Positions 34,111 through 43,163 of a stretch of DNA of 64,000 nt are shown here, in pieces. The translations under genes were made by a program, and so were the position numbers. Within the stretch, counting starts at the first letter, position 1; every line of letters begins with the position of its first letter. The notes beneath the pieces were generated by a model. That model did no database searches and had not been told where the DNA came from. It saw nothing but the letters and a program-made list of their open reading frames with translations. The stretch is from DATFNI01 sp963712305 (GTDB lineage: Bacteria; Bacteroidota; Rhodothermia; Balneolales; DATFMH01): positions 930,001 through 994,000 of the forward strand of contig CAVQHI010000001.1 of the NCBI GenBank assembly GCA_963712305.1, given 5' to 3'.

Positions 34111-35055
34111 ATGAAACCATTAACACGAAATTTGCTAACGCTTGTCTTGGTTGCAACAGCATTCCTTCTATCAGATCTGTTGCATGCCCAGGAAGTACAC
34201 ATCTACCCGCCATGGACAATGCCGCCGCAAAACGGAAAAAATTTTACGATAGATGGCATCGATAATGTCCCCGATCTACGCGGTGATATCGTTGATCCAC
34301 AGCTTGTGGTCTTTTTCGCCGGCAACCAATTTATGGTGATGGACGATCTGATCAAGGCATTTAAGAAGGCTTACCCGAAGTACCAACGCGTGTTTATCGA
34401 AACCCTCCCGCCCGGCATCCTTGCCCAACAGATCGAGACCGGTGCCCTCGTGATCGGAAACATGCGGATTGCTCTGAAACCGGATGTTTACACGGCAGGG
34501 AAAGGACACATAGCCACAATGCAGAATCAGAAGCACTGGTTTTCAGCAACCGAAGATTATGCCCGGAACCGACTCGCCATAATGGTATACAAGGGAAATC
34601 CCAAAAATGTCGGGTCCCTGAACGATCTGGCATCCAGTGACATACGGGTCACAATGCCGAATCCACACTGGGAAGGCATCGCCAAACAAATTGAGAAAGC
34701 GTATGTCAAAGCGGGTGGAGAGGATCTCCGAACACGCATCATGGTTACGAAAGTGAAAGATGGAACAACCTTCCTTACCCACATTCATCACCGGCAAAGT
34801 CCGATGCGCATCATGCAAAAAGAATCTGATGCCGGACCCGTCTGGTATACCGAATCATATTTCCAGAAAATGATTGGCAATCCGGTGGATATGGTGACGA
34901 TTCCCGATGATCACAATGTGTATGTCACCTATTCGGCCGGCAGCATGAGAACAGCTCCGCATCCAATAGCTGCGCGTGATTTCCTCCAATTCCTGATGAG
35001 TGAACAGGGACAAAAGGTCTATCGGAAATACGGCTTCCTCCCGGTTAATCAATGA
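34111..35055 (+). CDS. ModA-like periplasmic binding protein
   Basis: 314 residues. Signal peptide ending LLHAQE. The fold is the type 2 binding protein: VVFFAGNQFMVMDDLIKAFK, IGNMRIALKPDVY and a C-terminal ARDFLQFLMSEQGQKVYRKYG, the classical end helix of molybdate- and sulfate-type binding proteins. No ABC permease is near, so it may not feed an importer. Placed between TsdA and a DsrE-like protein, it may bind a sulfur oxyanion or deliver one to an enzyme. Its stop overlaps an ATGA of the next reading frame. Confidence 0.8.
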   Translation: MKPLTRNLLTLVLVATAFLLSDLLHAQEVHIYPPWTMPPQNGKNFTIDGIDNVPDLRGDIVDPQLVVFFAGNQFMVMDDLIKAFKKAYPKYQRVFIETLPPGILAQQIETGALVIGNMRIALKPDVYTAGKGHIATMQNQKHWFSATEDYARNRLAIMVYKGNPKNVGSLNDLASSDIRVTMPNPHWEGIAKQIEKAYVKAGGEDLRTRIMVTKVKDGTTFLTHIHHRQSPMRIMQKESDAGPVWYTESYFQKMIGNPVDMVTIPDDHNVYVTYSAGSMRTAPHPIAARDFLQFLMSEQGQKVYRKYGFLPVNQ

Positions 35056-35093
35056 ATCTCATTAACAATCCTAATAACAAAAACAGAATCAGA

Positions 35094-35558
35094 ATGAAAA
35101 AGCTATACTTCTTACCATTTGTTGCAGCTATAATTCTTAGTGCTATGATTATTACACCAGTCATGGCTCAATCAACGACCAGTGAATTTCATGGCGCGCA
35201 GGCTACAAAAGCACATTACAACGCCATCTATCAGATTGATGTAGCAGACAAGGCGGTTATGGGGAAAACTCTGCGAAATATCAAAAACGTGCTGAATGAT
35301 CCCCGCCTGAAAGGTAAACTGACCATCGAACTCATCGCTTACGCCGGCGGGACCAACATCTATTTCAAGGGTAATGAATTCGGCAAGCAGCTTAAGGAAT
35401 TGCATGATAAAGGAGTCATCCTGGCCCAGTGCAACAATACCCTGCATGAACGACACATCAGCATGGACAAGCTCTACCCCTTCATCTCAGTGGTACCCAG
35501 CGGTAATGGCGAACTGATCATCCGCCAGGCAGAAGGCTGGTCTGTTGTTAAACCATAG
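35094..35558 (+). CDS. Secreted DsrE-family protein
   Basis: About 154 residues. The ATG at 35094 gives a clean signal peptide (MKKLYFLPFVAAIILSAM) ending VMAQ; the frame also opens at 35052 in an ATGA overlap with the previous stop. The mature part is DsrE-like: HYNAIYQIDVADKAVMGKTL, IELIAYAGGTNIYF and VILAQCNNTLHER, where the Cys stands at the position of the active Cys of many DsrE proteins. Known DsrE proteins act in sulfur relay; here the export signal puts it in the periplasm, next to TsdA. Confidence 0.85.
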   Translation: MKKLYFLPFVAAIILSAMIITPVMAQSTTSEFHGAQATKAHYNAIYQIDVADKAVMGKTLRNIKNVLNDPRLKGKLTIELIAYAGGTNIYFKGNEFGKQLKELHDKGVILAQCNNTLHERHISMDKLYPFISVVPSGNGELIIRQAEGWSVVKP

Positions 35559-35756
35559 TAACGATGGAAGAATAGAACACGGATGGAACGGACGACGCGG
35601 ATTCTCGCGGACAGAATAGGTATTGGTATGGGCGATTCGTGAATCGTCCATACGTTCTTTAATTACCCTCTCCTCGTTAATTACTTTTTTTATCTGTGCC
35701 GATCTGCGTCGTCCGCGTCATCTGCGTTCTATTCCCCAATTCCCAATCTCTAATCT
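35559..35756. repeat. Repeat-rich interval with hairpin and AGAGATT tract
   Basis: 35627-35652 folds into an almost perfect 12-bp inverted repeat (TATGGGCGATTC / GAATCGTCCATA). At 35740-35770 a TCTCTAA unit is repeated three to four times (minus strand AGAGATT) and runs into the end of the CE2 gene. Phrases such as GGACGACGCGGATTC/TCGTCCGCGTCATCTGCG echo one another in inverted form. Confidence 0.75.
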
Positions 35757-36860
35757 CTAATCTCTAATCTCCGATATCTTCGCGTCCAGCATCTTCGACA
35801 TCGATCTCTGTTCGGCCACGTGCGGATGTCCGCCCGTCTGTTTATACGGCACGATAAGAGTATAAATGCGATGATCACCTTTTTTTCTCATGCGTTTCAC
35901 AGCCGTTTTAACGTAACCTGGCCACGGTGATCCTTTCTTCGTGATATCCATATTACCCAGCATGCATATAAAATCGGCTTTTGGATATTTGGTTCTCAAA
36001 CTTTGAACGAAATCGATATACGCATGGATGATTGATTCTTTTGATGGGGGATTCTTCTCTTTAGGCAGCAGCCAGGAATCATTCTGAAAAAGATTAATGA
36101 CGACGATATCCGGCGTCCATTTTGAGAAGTCCCAATGACTATTGGGATCATTCGGATCGAGACGATTATACATTTCAGGCATGACCAACGGATACCAGCT
36201 TTTGATGATGCCGATACCGCTGCGGGAGATGCTTCGATAGCCGGCATCAAAATGCCGGGCCGTAAATGCATCATAAGATACGTAGTTATCCATCATATCC
36301 GGATCGCCATCATGCTTTCCTCCTGTTGTATCAAGCACACCATATCCGGAGGTTATTGAGTCGCCGTAGTACTCGATCTTGAATTTATGATGGATATCAG
36401 GATGAAACACCGAATCAGCCTTTCCAATCTCAATTCCATCAAACTCAGTGACCGAAAAAGGAGGATCAATGCGTCGGAAAACTTCAACCCTGTGCTTCGT
36501 ATCCTTTAAATGTACAGCAACTAAGTAGGTATGTTTGCCCTTCTCGCACTTGATGACATGGCGATTGGCCCCGTCTCCGTCGATAATGACATCGAAGTAA
36601 TTATCCCCTTTGGCATTATCCAGAATGACGCTGAGTCTTGTTCCAGTGAAACCGATCGTTGCCGAATTACCCGCCCAATAAAACTTCGGCGCCTGCGGGT
36701 TGGAGAAATCGATGCGGCCCGCATAAACATAATCAGGACTATCAGACTTCACAATTTTAAGATTGGAGGAGACCTGAGCAATTGATGAAATGGGAGAGAC
36801 AAAGAGGTAAATGAATAGCGCTGCCATCAAGATGACAAAGCGAGATGAGATCCGTTTCAT
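35757..36860 (-). CDS. Carbohydrate esterase family 2 (acetyl-xylan esterase-like)
   Basis: 367 residues. Signal peptide 1-29. An N-terminal jelly roll (FYWAGNSATIGFTGTRLSVI, DNYFDVIIDGDGANRHVI) precedes an SGNH hydrolase domain with YYGDSITSGYGV (nucleophile Ser), INLFQNDSW (block III-like) and GHPHVAEQ (catalytic His). That two-domain arrangement is the CE2 hallmark. It deacetylates plant polysaccharides in the periplasm or outside the cell. The last residues SEIRD and the stop are formed by the AGAGATT tandem repeat. Confidence 0.92.
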   Translation of the reverse strand: MKRISSRFVILMAALFIYLFVSPISSIAQVSSNLKIVKSDSPDYVYAGRIDFSNPQAPKFYWAGNSATIGFTGTRLSVILDNAKGDNYFDVIIDGDGANRHVIKCEKGKHTYLVAVHLKDTKHRVEVFRRIDPPFSVTEFDGIEIGKADSVFHPDIHHKFKIEYYGDSITSGYGVLDTTGGKHDGDPDMMDNYVSYDAFTARHFDAGYRSISRSGIGIIKSWYPLVMPEMYNRLDPNDPNSHWDFSKWTPDIVVINLFQNDSWLLPKEKNPPSKESIIHAYIDFVQSLRTKYPKADFICMLGNMDITKKGSPWPGYVKTAVKRMRKKGDHRIYTLIVPYKQTGGHPHVAEQRSMSKMLDAKISEIRD

Positions 36861-37006
36861 GCCATGAGGAGTAAAGAGTTATCAATAATATCGGTATATG
36901 GTATAAATCCGGATATAAATATACCAGAAGATAGATCAGACACAAAGAAAGCCAGCAAAGCTGAGAGCCGTGCGCCGACAGCTTTGTTGGCTGCTAAAAA
37001 ACAAAC

Positions 37007-37300
37007 TTAAAAACCGTACTCTCTCAACAAGTTCCTCAACGCCTCGGCAACGAGACTCGAATAGCTTCGTTCCGTCAGCGTGGCCAGCGCCTTTACTCGC
37101 TTAATAATATCCTTTTCAACATAGTAGCTGACGATCTTCTTGTCGATCTTATGATCGTTATGAGATTTGTCGGCCTCCGGAACCTTAAGCGGCCGGGGCT
37201 TTACAGCCTTCTCCGGAGATCTGCCGATAAAATCCAGCAATCCTATATCGCTGGGTTCGTGTTCAAGGGGACTATCGCCCAAACTTCTTCTTGCTAACAT
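37007..37300 (-). CDS. Ribbon-helix-helix partner of ParA
   Basis: 97 residues. The last third (KKIVSYYVEKDIIKRVKALA and LTERSYSSLVAEALRNLLREYG) is a ribbon-helix-helix domain of the CopG/Arc type; the first part is basic, Pro-rich and probably disordered. It starts two bases after the parA stop, an arrangement close to type Ib partition systems, where a small RHH protein binds the centromere and the ParA. No longer ParB is present near it. Confidence 0.8.
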   Translation of the reverse strand: MLARRSLGDSPLEHEPSDIGLLDFIGRSPEKAVKPRPLKVPEADKSHNDHKIDKKIVSYYVEKDIIKRVKALATLTERSYSSLVAEALRNLLREYGF

Positions 37301-37302
37301 AA

Positions 37303-38061
37303 TTAGTGCGTCAGGTACCCATTTGTAATTTCCTTCGACAGCGACATATAGTCTTCCGCACCGTAGCTATCCTGATCGTACTCGAAAATGGTTTTGTGAT
37401 AGCTCGGAGCTTCAGCCAGCGCCACATTGTCGCGAATTATGGTCTTAAAGACCTTGCTGCCAAAGTGTTCTTTGATGTGCTCTACAACTTCCTTGTTCAG
37501 GTTTTTCCGTTTGTCAAACAAGGTACAGATGACGCCCGTAACATCAATATCACTATTCAGGCGATCCTTCACGACTTTGATCACATCAATCAATTTTGAT
37601 AGACCGTGCAGCGCCAGATATTCCGACTGAAGCACGATGAACACCTCTTTTACCGCCGTGAAAGCGTTCAGTGTCAACAAACCAAGATTTGGAGGGCAAT
37701 CGATGAGTACGTAATCATAATTGGTCACACTTTCGAGAGCACGGCGAAGGAGCATCTCACGACCCGGTTCGTTTACAAGTTCCATCTCGGCACCCGATAA
37801 TTCGATAGAGGAGGGCACAATATCGATCGATTCATGCTTCATGATACTTTCCTCGATAGTGGCCTGTCCCTTCAACACCTGGTAAATGGTGGGATAAAGT
37901 TTCGTGGGAGCCATTCGTAAGGAATAGGTCAGATTCGCCTGGGGATCCATATCAATCATTAATACCCTATGTCCCTGCAAACTAAGTGCAGCTCCTACAT
38001 TGATAACGCTGGTTGTTTTGCCAACGCCGCCTTTTTGATTGATAAATGCTATGCGCTTCAT
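37303..38061 (-). CDS. parA: ParA-family partition ATPase
   Basis: 252 residues. FINQKGGVGKTTSVINVGAA is the deviant Walker A of ParA/MinD ATPases, MIDMDPQANLTYSL the Walker A' strand, and VLIDCPPNLGLLTLNAF the Walker B region. No N-terminal HTH, so it belongs to the short ParA class. It couples ATP hydrolysis to movement of DNA or other cargo along the nucleoid. Followed by a small RHH gene, spacing two bases. Upstream lie about 500 bp without a gene, including a short dyad at 38212-38230. Confidence 0.92.
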   Translation of the reverse strand: MKRIAFINQKGGVGKTTSVINVGAALSLQGHRVLMIDMDPQANLTYSLRMAPTKLYPTIYQVLKGQATIEESIMKHESIDIVPSSIELSGAEMELVNEPGREMLLRRALESVTNYDYVLIDCPPNLGLLTLNAFTAVKEVFIVLQSEYLALHGLSKLIDVIKVVKDRLNSDIDVTGVICTLFDKRKNLNKEVVEHIKEHFGSKVFKTIIRDNVALAEAPSYHKTIFEYDQDSYGAEDYMSLSKEITNGYLTH

Positions 38062-38569
38062 AATATTTTTATGTTTAAAGCCGCCGGCGATTGCTCCTCA
38101 CTGATTGTGAATCTGGTTCCATAACACTTCTCCAGAATATTTTCGGAACAAACGGAGCCGCCCCCCGGCTATTATCATGTTTGCTGTTGCAGATGGTTTC
38201 ATTAGTATGAGACATTTATCGGTGAAATGTTACGATTCTCTAATAAAACTCTTCGACTTCCATTCCTTTTCATCCTCTAAAAGTGATCCCAACAGGTCCA
38301 CATTGTCGTGAATCTCCATTGTACCATAGTGTTATCCGGCTGCTTCGTATCCTACAGTCATAAAAAAAAACTAAAGTTTATATTGATCCATGAAAATCCG
38401 TGGCAAAAGACTATCTGGAACTTCACCATGGAACTCCTTGTTAACTCCCAAATCAAAATTCAATAGCATGAGGAAGCCACAACTTCTGGCCCGCCACTGG
38501 CGCTGAAGCAGCGTTTTCAATATTCTTCTGAAAAAGAACAACTGTCGATTAGTTACAATAAAACGGATT
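38062..38569. promoter_or_regulatory. Upstream region of parA/folB with a dyad
   Basis: No gene is supported. ACATTT and AAATGT at 38212-38230 form a 6-bp inverted repeat with 7 bp between. It is a candidate operator or centromere half but occurs only once, so the case is weak. The interval separates the divergent parA and folB genes. Confidence 0.4.
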
Positions 38570-38932
38570 ATGAGCCAAAGAGACCTGGAAATCGAGATTA
38601 AGAACCTGCGCATGCGCACTATCATCGGATTCAATGACTGGGAGAGGGAAAAACCGCAAGATGTCGTCATCTCGGTGGCGTTCACTTATGATGCCGCGCA
38701 AGCTATTGCTGATGATGGAGTTGAGCATGCCGTTAACTATCGCACCATAACTAAGGAGATTATCCGCGAAGTCGAAAAATCATCCTTTAACATGGTAGAG
38801 ACACTCGCCAACATGATCTACAACCTGGTTCATGCCTATGATGGGGTGAAGAAAGTCCGAGTCGAACTCGAAAAGCCGAACTCCCTTCGCTTCTGCGACA
38901 ACCTGGTAGTCCGCCTCTCGGATTATGACTAA
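38570..38932 (+). CDS. folB: Dihydroneopterin aldolase
   Basis: 120 residues. The sequence IEIKNLRMRTIIGFNDWERE matches the FolB start, and VNYRTITKEIIREVEKSSFN with MVETLAN and VRVELEKPNSLRFCDNLVV completes the tunnel-fold. Cleaves dihydroneopterin in folate synthesis, in the cytoplasm. It overlaps folK by 8 bp and both are on the same strand, so the pair is translationally coupled. No ribosome site is obvious. Confidence 0.92.
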   Translation: MSQRDLEIEIKNLRMRTIIGFNDWEREKPQDVVISVAFTYDAAQAIADDGVEHAVNYRTITKEIIREVEKSSFNMVETLANMIYNLVHAYDGVKKVRVELEKPNSLRFCDNLVVRLSDYD

Positions 38933-39305
38933 ACACAAGGCCGTCATATCGCTTGGGTCCAACATCGATCCCGAAGCAAATGTAGAGAAAGCACTGAAAG
39001 GATTGGAGTCAATCGGCGTGATTATCAAAAAATCATCTTTCATTTATACCGAGCCACTCCTCTACAAAGATCAACCCAAATTCCTAAACGGTGTTGTTTT
39101 GCTGGCAACAGAGCTTGATCAGGATACTCTTCGCCAACAGTTGAAGGCTCTCGAAACCAAACTCGGCCGGATTCGCACAACCAACAAAAACGGTCCCCGT
39201 ACTATTGATTTCGATATCATCATTTTCGATGACGAAATAGTGGATAGTGATTATTACGAGAGGGATTTTTTGAGAAAAATGGTTACCGAAGTGATAGAAT
39301 TTTGA
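38925..39305 (+). CDS. folK: HPPK (hydroxymethyldihydropterin pyrophosphokinase), short form
   Basis: 126 residues. AVISLGSNIDPEANVEKALK is the N-terminal strand and helix of HPPK; GRIRTTNKNGPRTIDFDIII carries the conserved catalytic acidic pair and the Arg. Pyrophosphorylates the pterin made by FolB. HPPK is usually about 160 residues and has a further C-terminal stretch with a PHPR-type motif; here the chain ends SDYYERDFLRKMVTEVIEF. The end falls in the TTTTGAA repeat tract, so a repeat-driven truncation is possible. Whether the shortened enzyme is active is open. Confidence 0.85.
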   Translation: MTKHKAVISLGSNIDPEANVEKALKGLESIGVIIKKSSFIYTEPLLYKDQPKFLNGVVLLATELDQDTLRQQLKALETKLGRIRTTNKNGPRTIDFDIIIFDDEIVDSDYYERDFLRKMVTEVIEF

Positions 39306-39392
39306 ATGATGAATTTTAAATTTTTGAATTAAAGAGATTTGGTTCCGGATTCCTGTCAATTCAAAATTCATAATTTAAAATTAAAATTCTTT
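39298..39392. repeat. AT-rich 7-bp-type repeat, inverted copies
   Basis: GAATTTTGAATGATGAATTTTAAA at 39298 is mirrored by the reverse complement form (CAATTCAAAATTCATAATTTAAAA) at about 39358-39381. The folK stop is inside the first tract. The two tracts could pair into a hairpin and end transcription between folK and the LMF gene. Confidence 0.6.
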
Positions 39393-39446
39393 CCCCCTTC
39401 TTTTTGTTACCAACCTGTAAGCGGATGAACAAAAGACAGGTACTAC

Positions 39447-40892
39447 ATGTTTGGAGGTATTTACAGCGGGCATTATGAACTGGCATGCATGGTGATCGAA
39501 CGGGCGCTGAGTCTCATCTACTTGCTTGGATTTTCCGTTTCTCTGAACCAGTTTCCTGCCTTGGTTGGAGAAAACGGTCTTCTTCCCGTGCCACACTTCC
39601 TTAAACAAAGGACCATGTTCGAGACACCCAGCATTTTCCACTGGCACTATTCCGACCGTTTCTTTCGCTGGGTGGTTTGGTCAGGTATAAGCCTCTCGTT
39701 ACTGGCCGTTTCCGGGCTGCTCGATGATGCGCCCATCTGGCTCTACATGATCGTTTGGTTCCTGATGTGGGCCTTGTATCTCTCAATTGTCAACGCTGGA
39801 CAGACATTCTATGGGTTCGGGTGGGAGTCGCTGCTGCTGGAAGCTGGGTTCTACTGCCTGTTCCTGGGACCACTCGATATGGCCACGCCGGTGCTTGTGA
39901 TCTGGATAATCCGCTGGCTGGTGTTTCGTGTGGAATTTGGCGCCGGACTCATCAAAATGCGGGGTGATCGCTGCTGGCGTAATCTCACTTGCATGAACTA
40001 TCACCACGAGACTCAGCCCCTGCCCAATCCACTGAGCTGGTATTTCCATCGTATGCCGCAACAGATGCATAAAACTGAGACCTTTTTCAATCATGTTGTT
40101 CAGCTTGGTATCGTATGGGGACTCTTTGCGCCCCAGCCTGTTGCTTCGATAGCCGCTGCATGTATCATCCTATCTCAGCTCTACCTGATCGTTAGCGGCA
40201 ACTACGCCTGGCTAAACTGGATGACCTTGCTGCTTGCATTCAGTGGATTCAGTGATGGAGTTGTTACCTCTTTCCTCCCTGTCTCGGTCCCTGCCGTATA
40301 TCCAATACCGGAGACGTACTATATCGTTGTTATACTATTCACGACAGTCATCATTTACATGAGCATTCAGCCGGCCAGAAACATGATTTCCCGATACCAG
40401 ATGATGAATTTTAGTTTCAATCCGTTTCACCTGGTCAATACCTACGGTGCTTTTGGAAGCGTGACTCGCAAACGGTATGAAATCATCCTCGAAGGCACAA
40501 CAGATTCCAAGCTTGATGAGAATACCGAATGGAAAGCCTATGAGTTCAAAGCCAAGCCCGGCGATCCGAAACGGCGTCCGCCCCAGATGGCACCCTATCA
40601 TATCCGTCTCGACTGGCAGATGTGGTTCGCTGCCATGACCTCCTGGCACAGCCACCCGTGGTTTCCTCGTCTCATCAGCAAACTCCTGGAAAACGACCGG
40701 CCAACCCTCGATCTCCTCAAAAACAATCCCTTCCCGGTTGAACCCCCTTGCTACATCCGTGCCCACCTGTTCCACTACCGCTACACCACCCGCCACGAAC
40801 ACAAACAAACCGGTGACTGGTGGAAACCGATGTACGTAAAAGAGTACTTAAGACCAACAGCCTTAGAGGATCTAAGGAATTTTGAATTATAA
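39447..40892 (+). CDS. Lipase maturation factor (LMF) family membrane protein
   Basis: 481 residues, with several membrane helices (ISLSLLAVSGLLDD region, LYMIVWFLMWALYLSIV and others to about 320) and a C-terminal soluble domain. VNTYGAFGSVTRKRYEIILEGT, AYEFKAKPGDPKRRPPQMAPYH and LDWQMWFAAMTSWHSHPW are characteristic of the LMF1/LMF2 family, in eukaryotes needed for lipase folding in the ER. The bacterial role is unknown. The C-terminus NFEL and stop are repeat-encoded. Genes on both sides are unrelated. Confidence 0.9.
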   Translation: MFGGIYSGHYELACMVIERALSLIYLLGFSVSLNQFPALVGENGLLPVPHFLKQRTMFETPSIFHWHYSDRFFRWVVWSGISLSLLAVSGLLDDAPIWLYMIVWFLMWALYLSIVNAGQTFYGFGWESLLLEAGFYCLFLGPLDMATPVLVIWIIRWLVFRVEFGAGLIKMRGDRCWRNLTCMNYHHETQPLPNPLSWYFHRMPQQMHKTETFFNHVVQLGIVWGLFAPQPVASIAAACIILSQLYLIVSGNYAWLNWMTLLLAFSGFSDGVVTSFLPVSVPAVYPIPETYYIVVILFTTVIIYMSIQPARNMISRYQMMNFSFNPFHLVNTYGAFGSVTRKRYEIILEGTTDSKLDENTEWKAYEFKAKPGDPKRRPPQMAPYHIRLDWQMWFAAMTSWHSHPWFPRLISKLLENDRPTLDLLKNNPFPVEPPCYIRAHLFHYRYTTRHEHKQTGDWWKPMYVKEYLRPTALEDLRNFEL

Positions 40893-40913
40893 ATTTTGAA
40901 TTTTTAATTGGAT
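40880..40913. repeat. AT-rich 7-bp-type tract
   Basis: TTTTGAATTATAAATTTTGA overlaps the stop of the LMF gene. It fits the same pattern as the tracts at 4298, 39298 and 56484. Confidence 0.6.
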
Positions 40914-41070
40914 AGCAGTTCTTTTGCATCTTCTTTCTCCTCCACAGTTCAGGGGGGTACAAGTGTTATACATAGTTGCCAGGCCAACTTTAAAAGTTTT
41001 TACAGACAATCTTCTTGAAACTCCCCATCTTCCCTACAACCTCTTGTCATTACAAACACAAACCAAACAC

Positions 41071-42624
41071 ATGCGTAAGCTATCCTTTCCCCTGATCTGT
41101 CTGGCTCTATTTTTAGCATTCACCGGGTGCAAATCTCAGAAACAGGATCCGAAGATTGACCTCAGCGAGCTGACCATTGGCAAAATTCACCAAGCGTATA
41201 AGGACGGAAGGTATAATAGCCAGCAGCTCGTTGCAGCGTACCTGGAGCGCATAAAGAAATACGATAAATACATCAACGCGATCACCACGATAAACCCGCA
41301 TTCAATGGCTATTGCCCGGGCTCAGGATTCGGCATTTCAGAAGACGGGCGTCCTGCTGCCGCTGCAGGGCATCCCAATCATCGTGAAGGACAATTACAAC
41401 ACCAAGGGATTACCCACGACGGGAGGTTCGCTTGCTCTGCAAAATTTCATCCCTAAAGAGAATGCGTTTGTCATCGACAAGCTTGTGAAAGCGGGCGCCA
41501 TCATTATTGCCAAATCCAACATGGCTGAGTGGGCGTTCAGCCCGGAGCACACATTCAGCTCCACGCACGGCGAGACCCACAACCCGTATGATCTCACCCG
41601 TGTGCCGGCCGGATCCAGCGGGGGCACAGCAGCAGCCATCGCCGCCAATTTCGCTACGGTGGGACTGGGCACCGACACGGGCAACTCCATCCGGGGACCC
41701 TCCTCGCACTGCGACCTGGTTGGTTTCCGGACAACCATGGGCCTTGTCAGCCGTACCGGCATCATTCCCCTCTACCTGCGCAACGATGTGGCGGGACCCA
41801 TGTGCCGTACTGTGGAGGACGAGACGAAGATCATGCAGGTGATGGCCGGGTACGACCCCGCCGATTCCATTACCGCACACGCGAAAGGCCACATCCCGGA
41901 CAACTACACGCAGTTTCTGCAAAAGGACGGCCTCAAAGGCGCTCGCATCGGTGTGCTGCGAGTATTAAGCGACGACAACCCGGATCCTCAGGTCCATGCA
42001 TTATTCGAACAAGCTCTTCGCGACATGAAGTCGATGGGAACACAGATCATCGACCCAGTGGATGTCCCGAATTTTGATAGCCTGCGCAAAGACCAGTGGT
42101 GTTCCGAGTTCAGAAAGGATGTAGAGGATTACCTGGCAACATACGTCAAAAACGATACGATGAAGACCCTGGAGGATATCATACGGGTAGGGACCAAGGG
42201 AAAGGATGTGCAGAAAGGACTGCAATACGAGGCAACCCACAGCGGAAGGGACGGACACCCGGAGATCGGCTGTTCGGATGCCTGGCATGATGTGCGGCGT
42301 ATCGCTTTCCGCGATGCCATACGCAAGCGAATGGATGAGTTGCACCTCGATGCCATCGTCTATCCCTCATGGAATTACCCGCCCGCCAAAATCGATTCCT
42401 TCGACGTTCAATACAAAGGCGACAACAGCCAGATCATCGCTCCCCACACCGGTCAGCCCGCATTCACCGTACCCATGGGCTTCACCTACGGCCACCTCCC
42501 CGCCGGCCTCCAGTTCCTCGGGAGAATGTACTCCGAACCAATACTGATCAAGTTAGTCTACGCCTACGAACAAGGAACCAAACACCGGGTTCCGCCAACG
42601 GTTAAAGAGATGACTGGGATATAG
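41071..42624 (+). CDS. Amidase-signature lipoprotein
   Basis: About 517 residues from the ATG at 41071. Lipobox FTGC with a signal peptide. Amidase-signature core: PLQGIPIIVKDNYNTKG with the catalytic Lys, VPAGSSGGTAAAIAANFATV and GLGTDTGNSIRGPSSHC holding the cis-Ser and nucleophile Ser. It is not a GatA, given its export signal and lack of gatB/gatC nearby; a secreted amidase or peptide amidase is more likely. The substrate is unknown. Upstream 40924-41070 is open but unlike protein. Confidence 0.9.
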   Translation: MRKLSFPLICLALFLAFTGCKSQKQDPKIDLSELTIGKIHQAYKDGRYNSQQLVAAYLERIKKYDKYINAITTINPHSMAIARAQDSAFQKTGVLLPLQGIPIIVKDNYNTKGLPTTGGSLALQNFIPKENAFVIDKLVKAGAIIIAKSNMAEWAFSPEHTFSSTHGETHNPYDLTRVPAGSSGGTAAAIAANFATVGLGTDTGNSIRGPSSHCDLVGFRTTMGLVSRTGIIPLYLRNDVAGPMCRTVEDETKIMQVMAGYDPADSITAHAKGHIPDNYTQFLQKDGLKGARIGVLRVLSDDNPDPQVHALFEQALRDMKSMGTQIIDPVDVPNFDSLRKDQWCSEFRKDVEDYLATYVKNDTMKTLEDIIRVGTKGKDVQKGLQYEATHSGRDGHPEIGCSDAWHDVRRIAFRDAIRKRMDELHLDAIVYPSWNYPPAKIDSFDVQYKGDNSQIIAPHTGQPAFTVPMGFTYGHLPAGLQFLGRMYSEPILIKLVYAYEQGTKHRVPPTVKEMTGI

Positions 42625-42835
42625 CAAAAAGTCACCCTTCGAATAGCCTGTCCCGAATACTTTCGGGAGGGTTAGGGGTATGACACCAGCGATTCCTTAA
42701 AGTACCAGCCTCTTGATATCGTTTTACAAATCATGAAGTGCTTGTCTTATTATAGTCTTTTGCATGAAGAAAAAGATATCAAAGGATTATTTCAGACTGA
42801 TCAAAAGACTTTTCCACATAAAATATACCTTTCAT

Positions 42836-42967
42836 TGTCATTTCGATCCCAACTCATCGGGCAGAAATCTATCCTGCCCGGATACGTTGACTTATAAATC
42901 CAAACAAATGCGACGTTAATAGCCATTTTAGATTCCTCGGTTCCGTTCCACTACACTCGGAATGACA
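42836..42967. repeat. Palindromic dispersed repeat, copy A
   Basis: Begins TGTCATTTCGATCC and ends CACTCGGAATGACA; the ends are inverted. Shares a long internal part (CCTCGGTTCCGTTCCACTAC) with copy C at 43579. No coding frame. Confidence 0.8.
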
Positions 42968-43005
42968 GTGGTGGGACAATTTATGCAAACAACATGCTGC
43001 TCGGC

Positions 43006-43132
43006 GTCATTTTGATCCCCATACTTCGGGAAGAAATCTTTCTTGCCCAGTGACGTTAGAAGGGTATCCAAACAAATGTCACGTTAATAGCTATTTAGAT
43101 TCCTCCACTCGCTCCACTCGGTCGGAATGACA
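43006..43132. repeat. Palindromic dispersed repeat, copy B
   Basis: Begins GTCATTTTGATCCCC, ends GGTCGGAATGACA, and shares the middle TATCCAAACAAATGTCACGT with the other copies. It ends 31 bp before the stop of the GIY-YIG gene. Confidence 0.8.
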
Positions 43133-43163
43133 CTGGAGATTGTTTTGGGATAGTTGCTTGTTC

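Noticed and set aside
38212..38230. A parS-like centromere for the ParA system
   Set aside because: Only a single 6-bp inverted repeat is seen and it does not match the known parS consensus. I list it as a weak dyad only.
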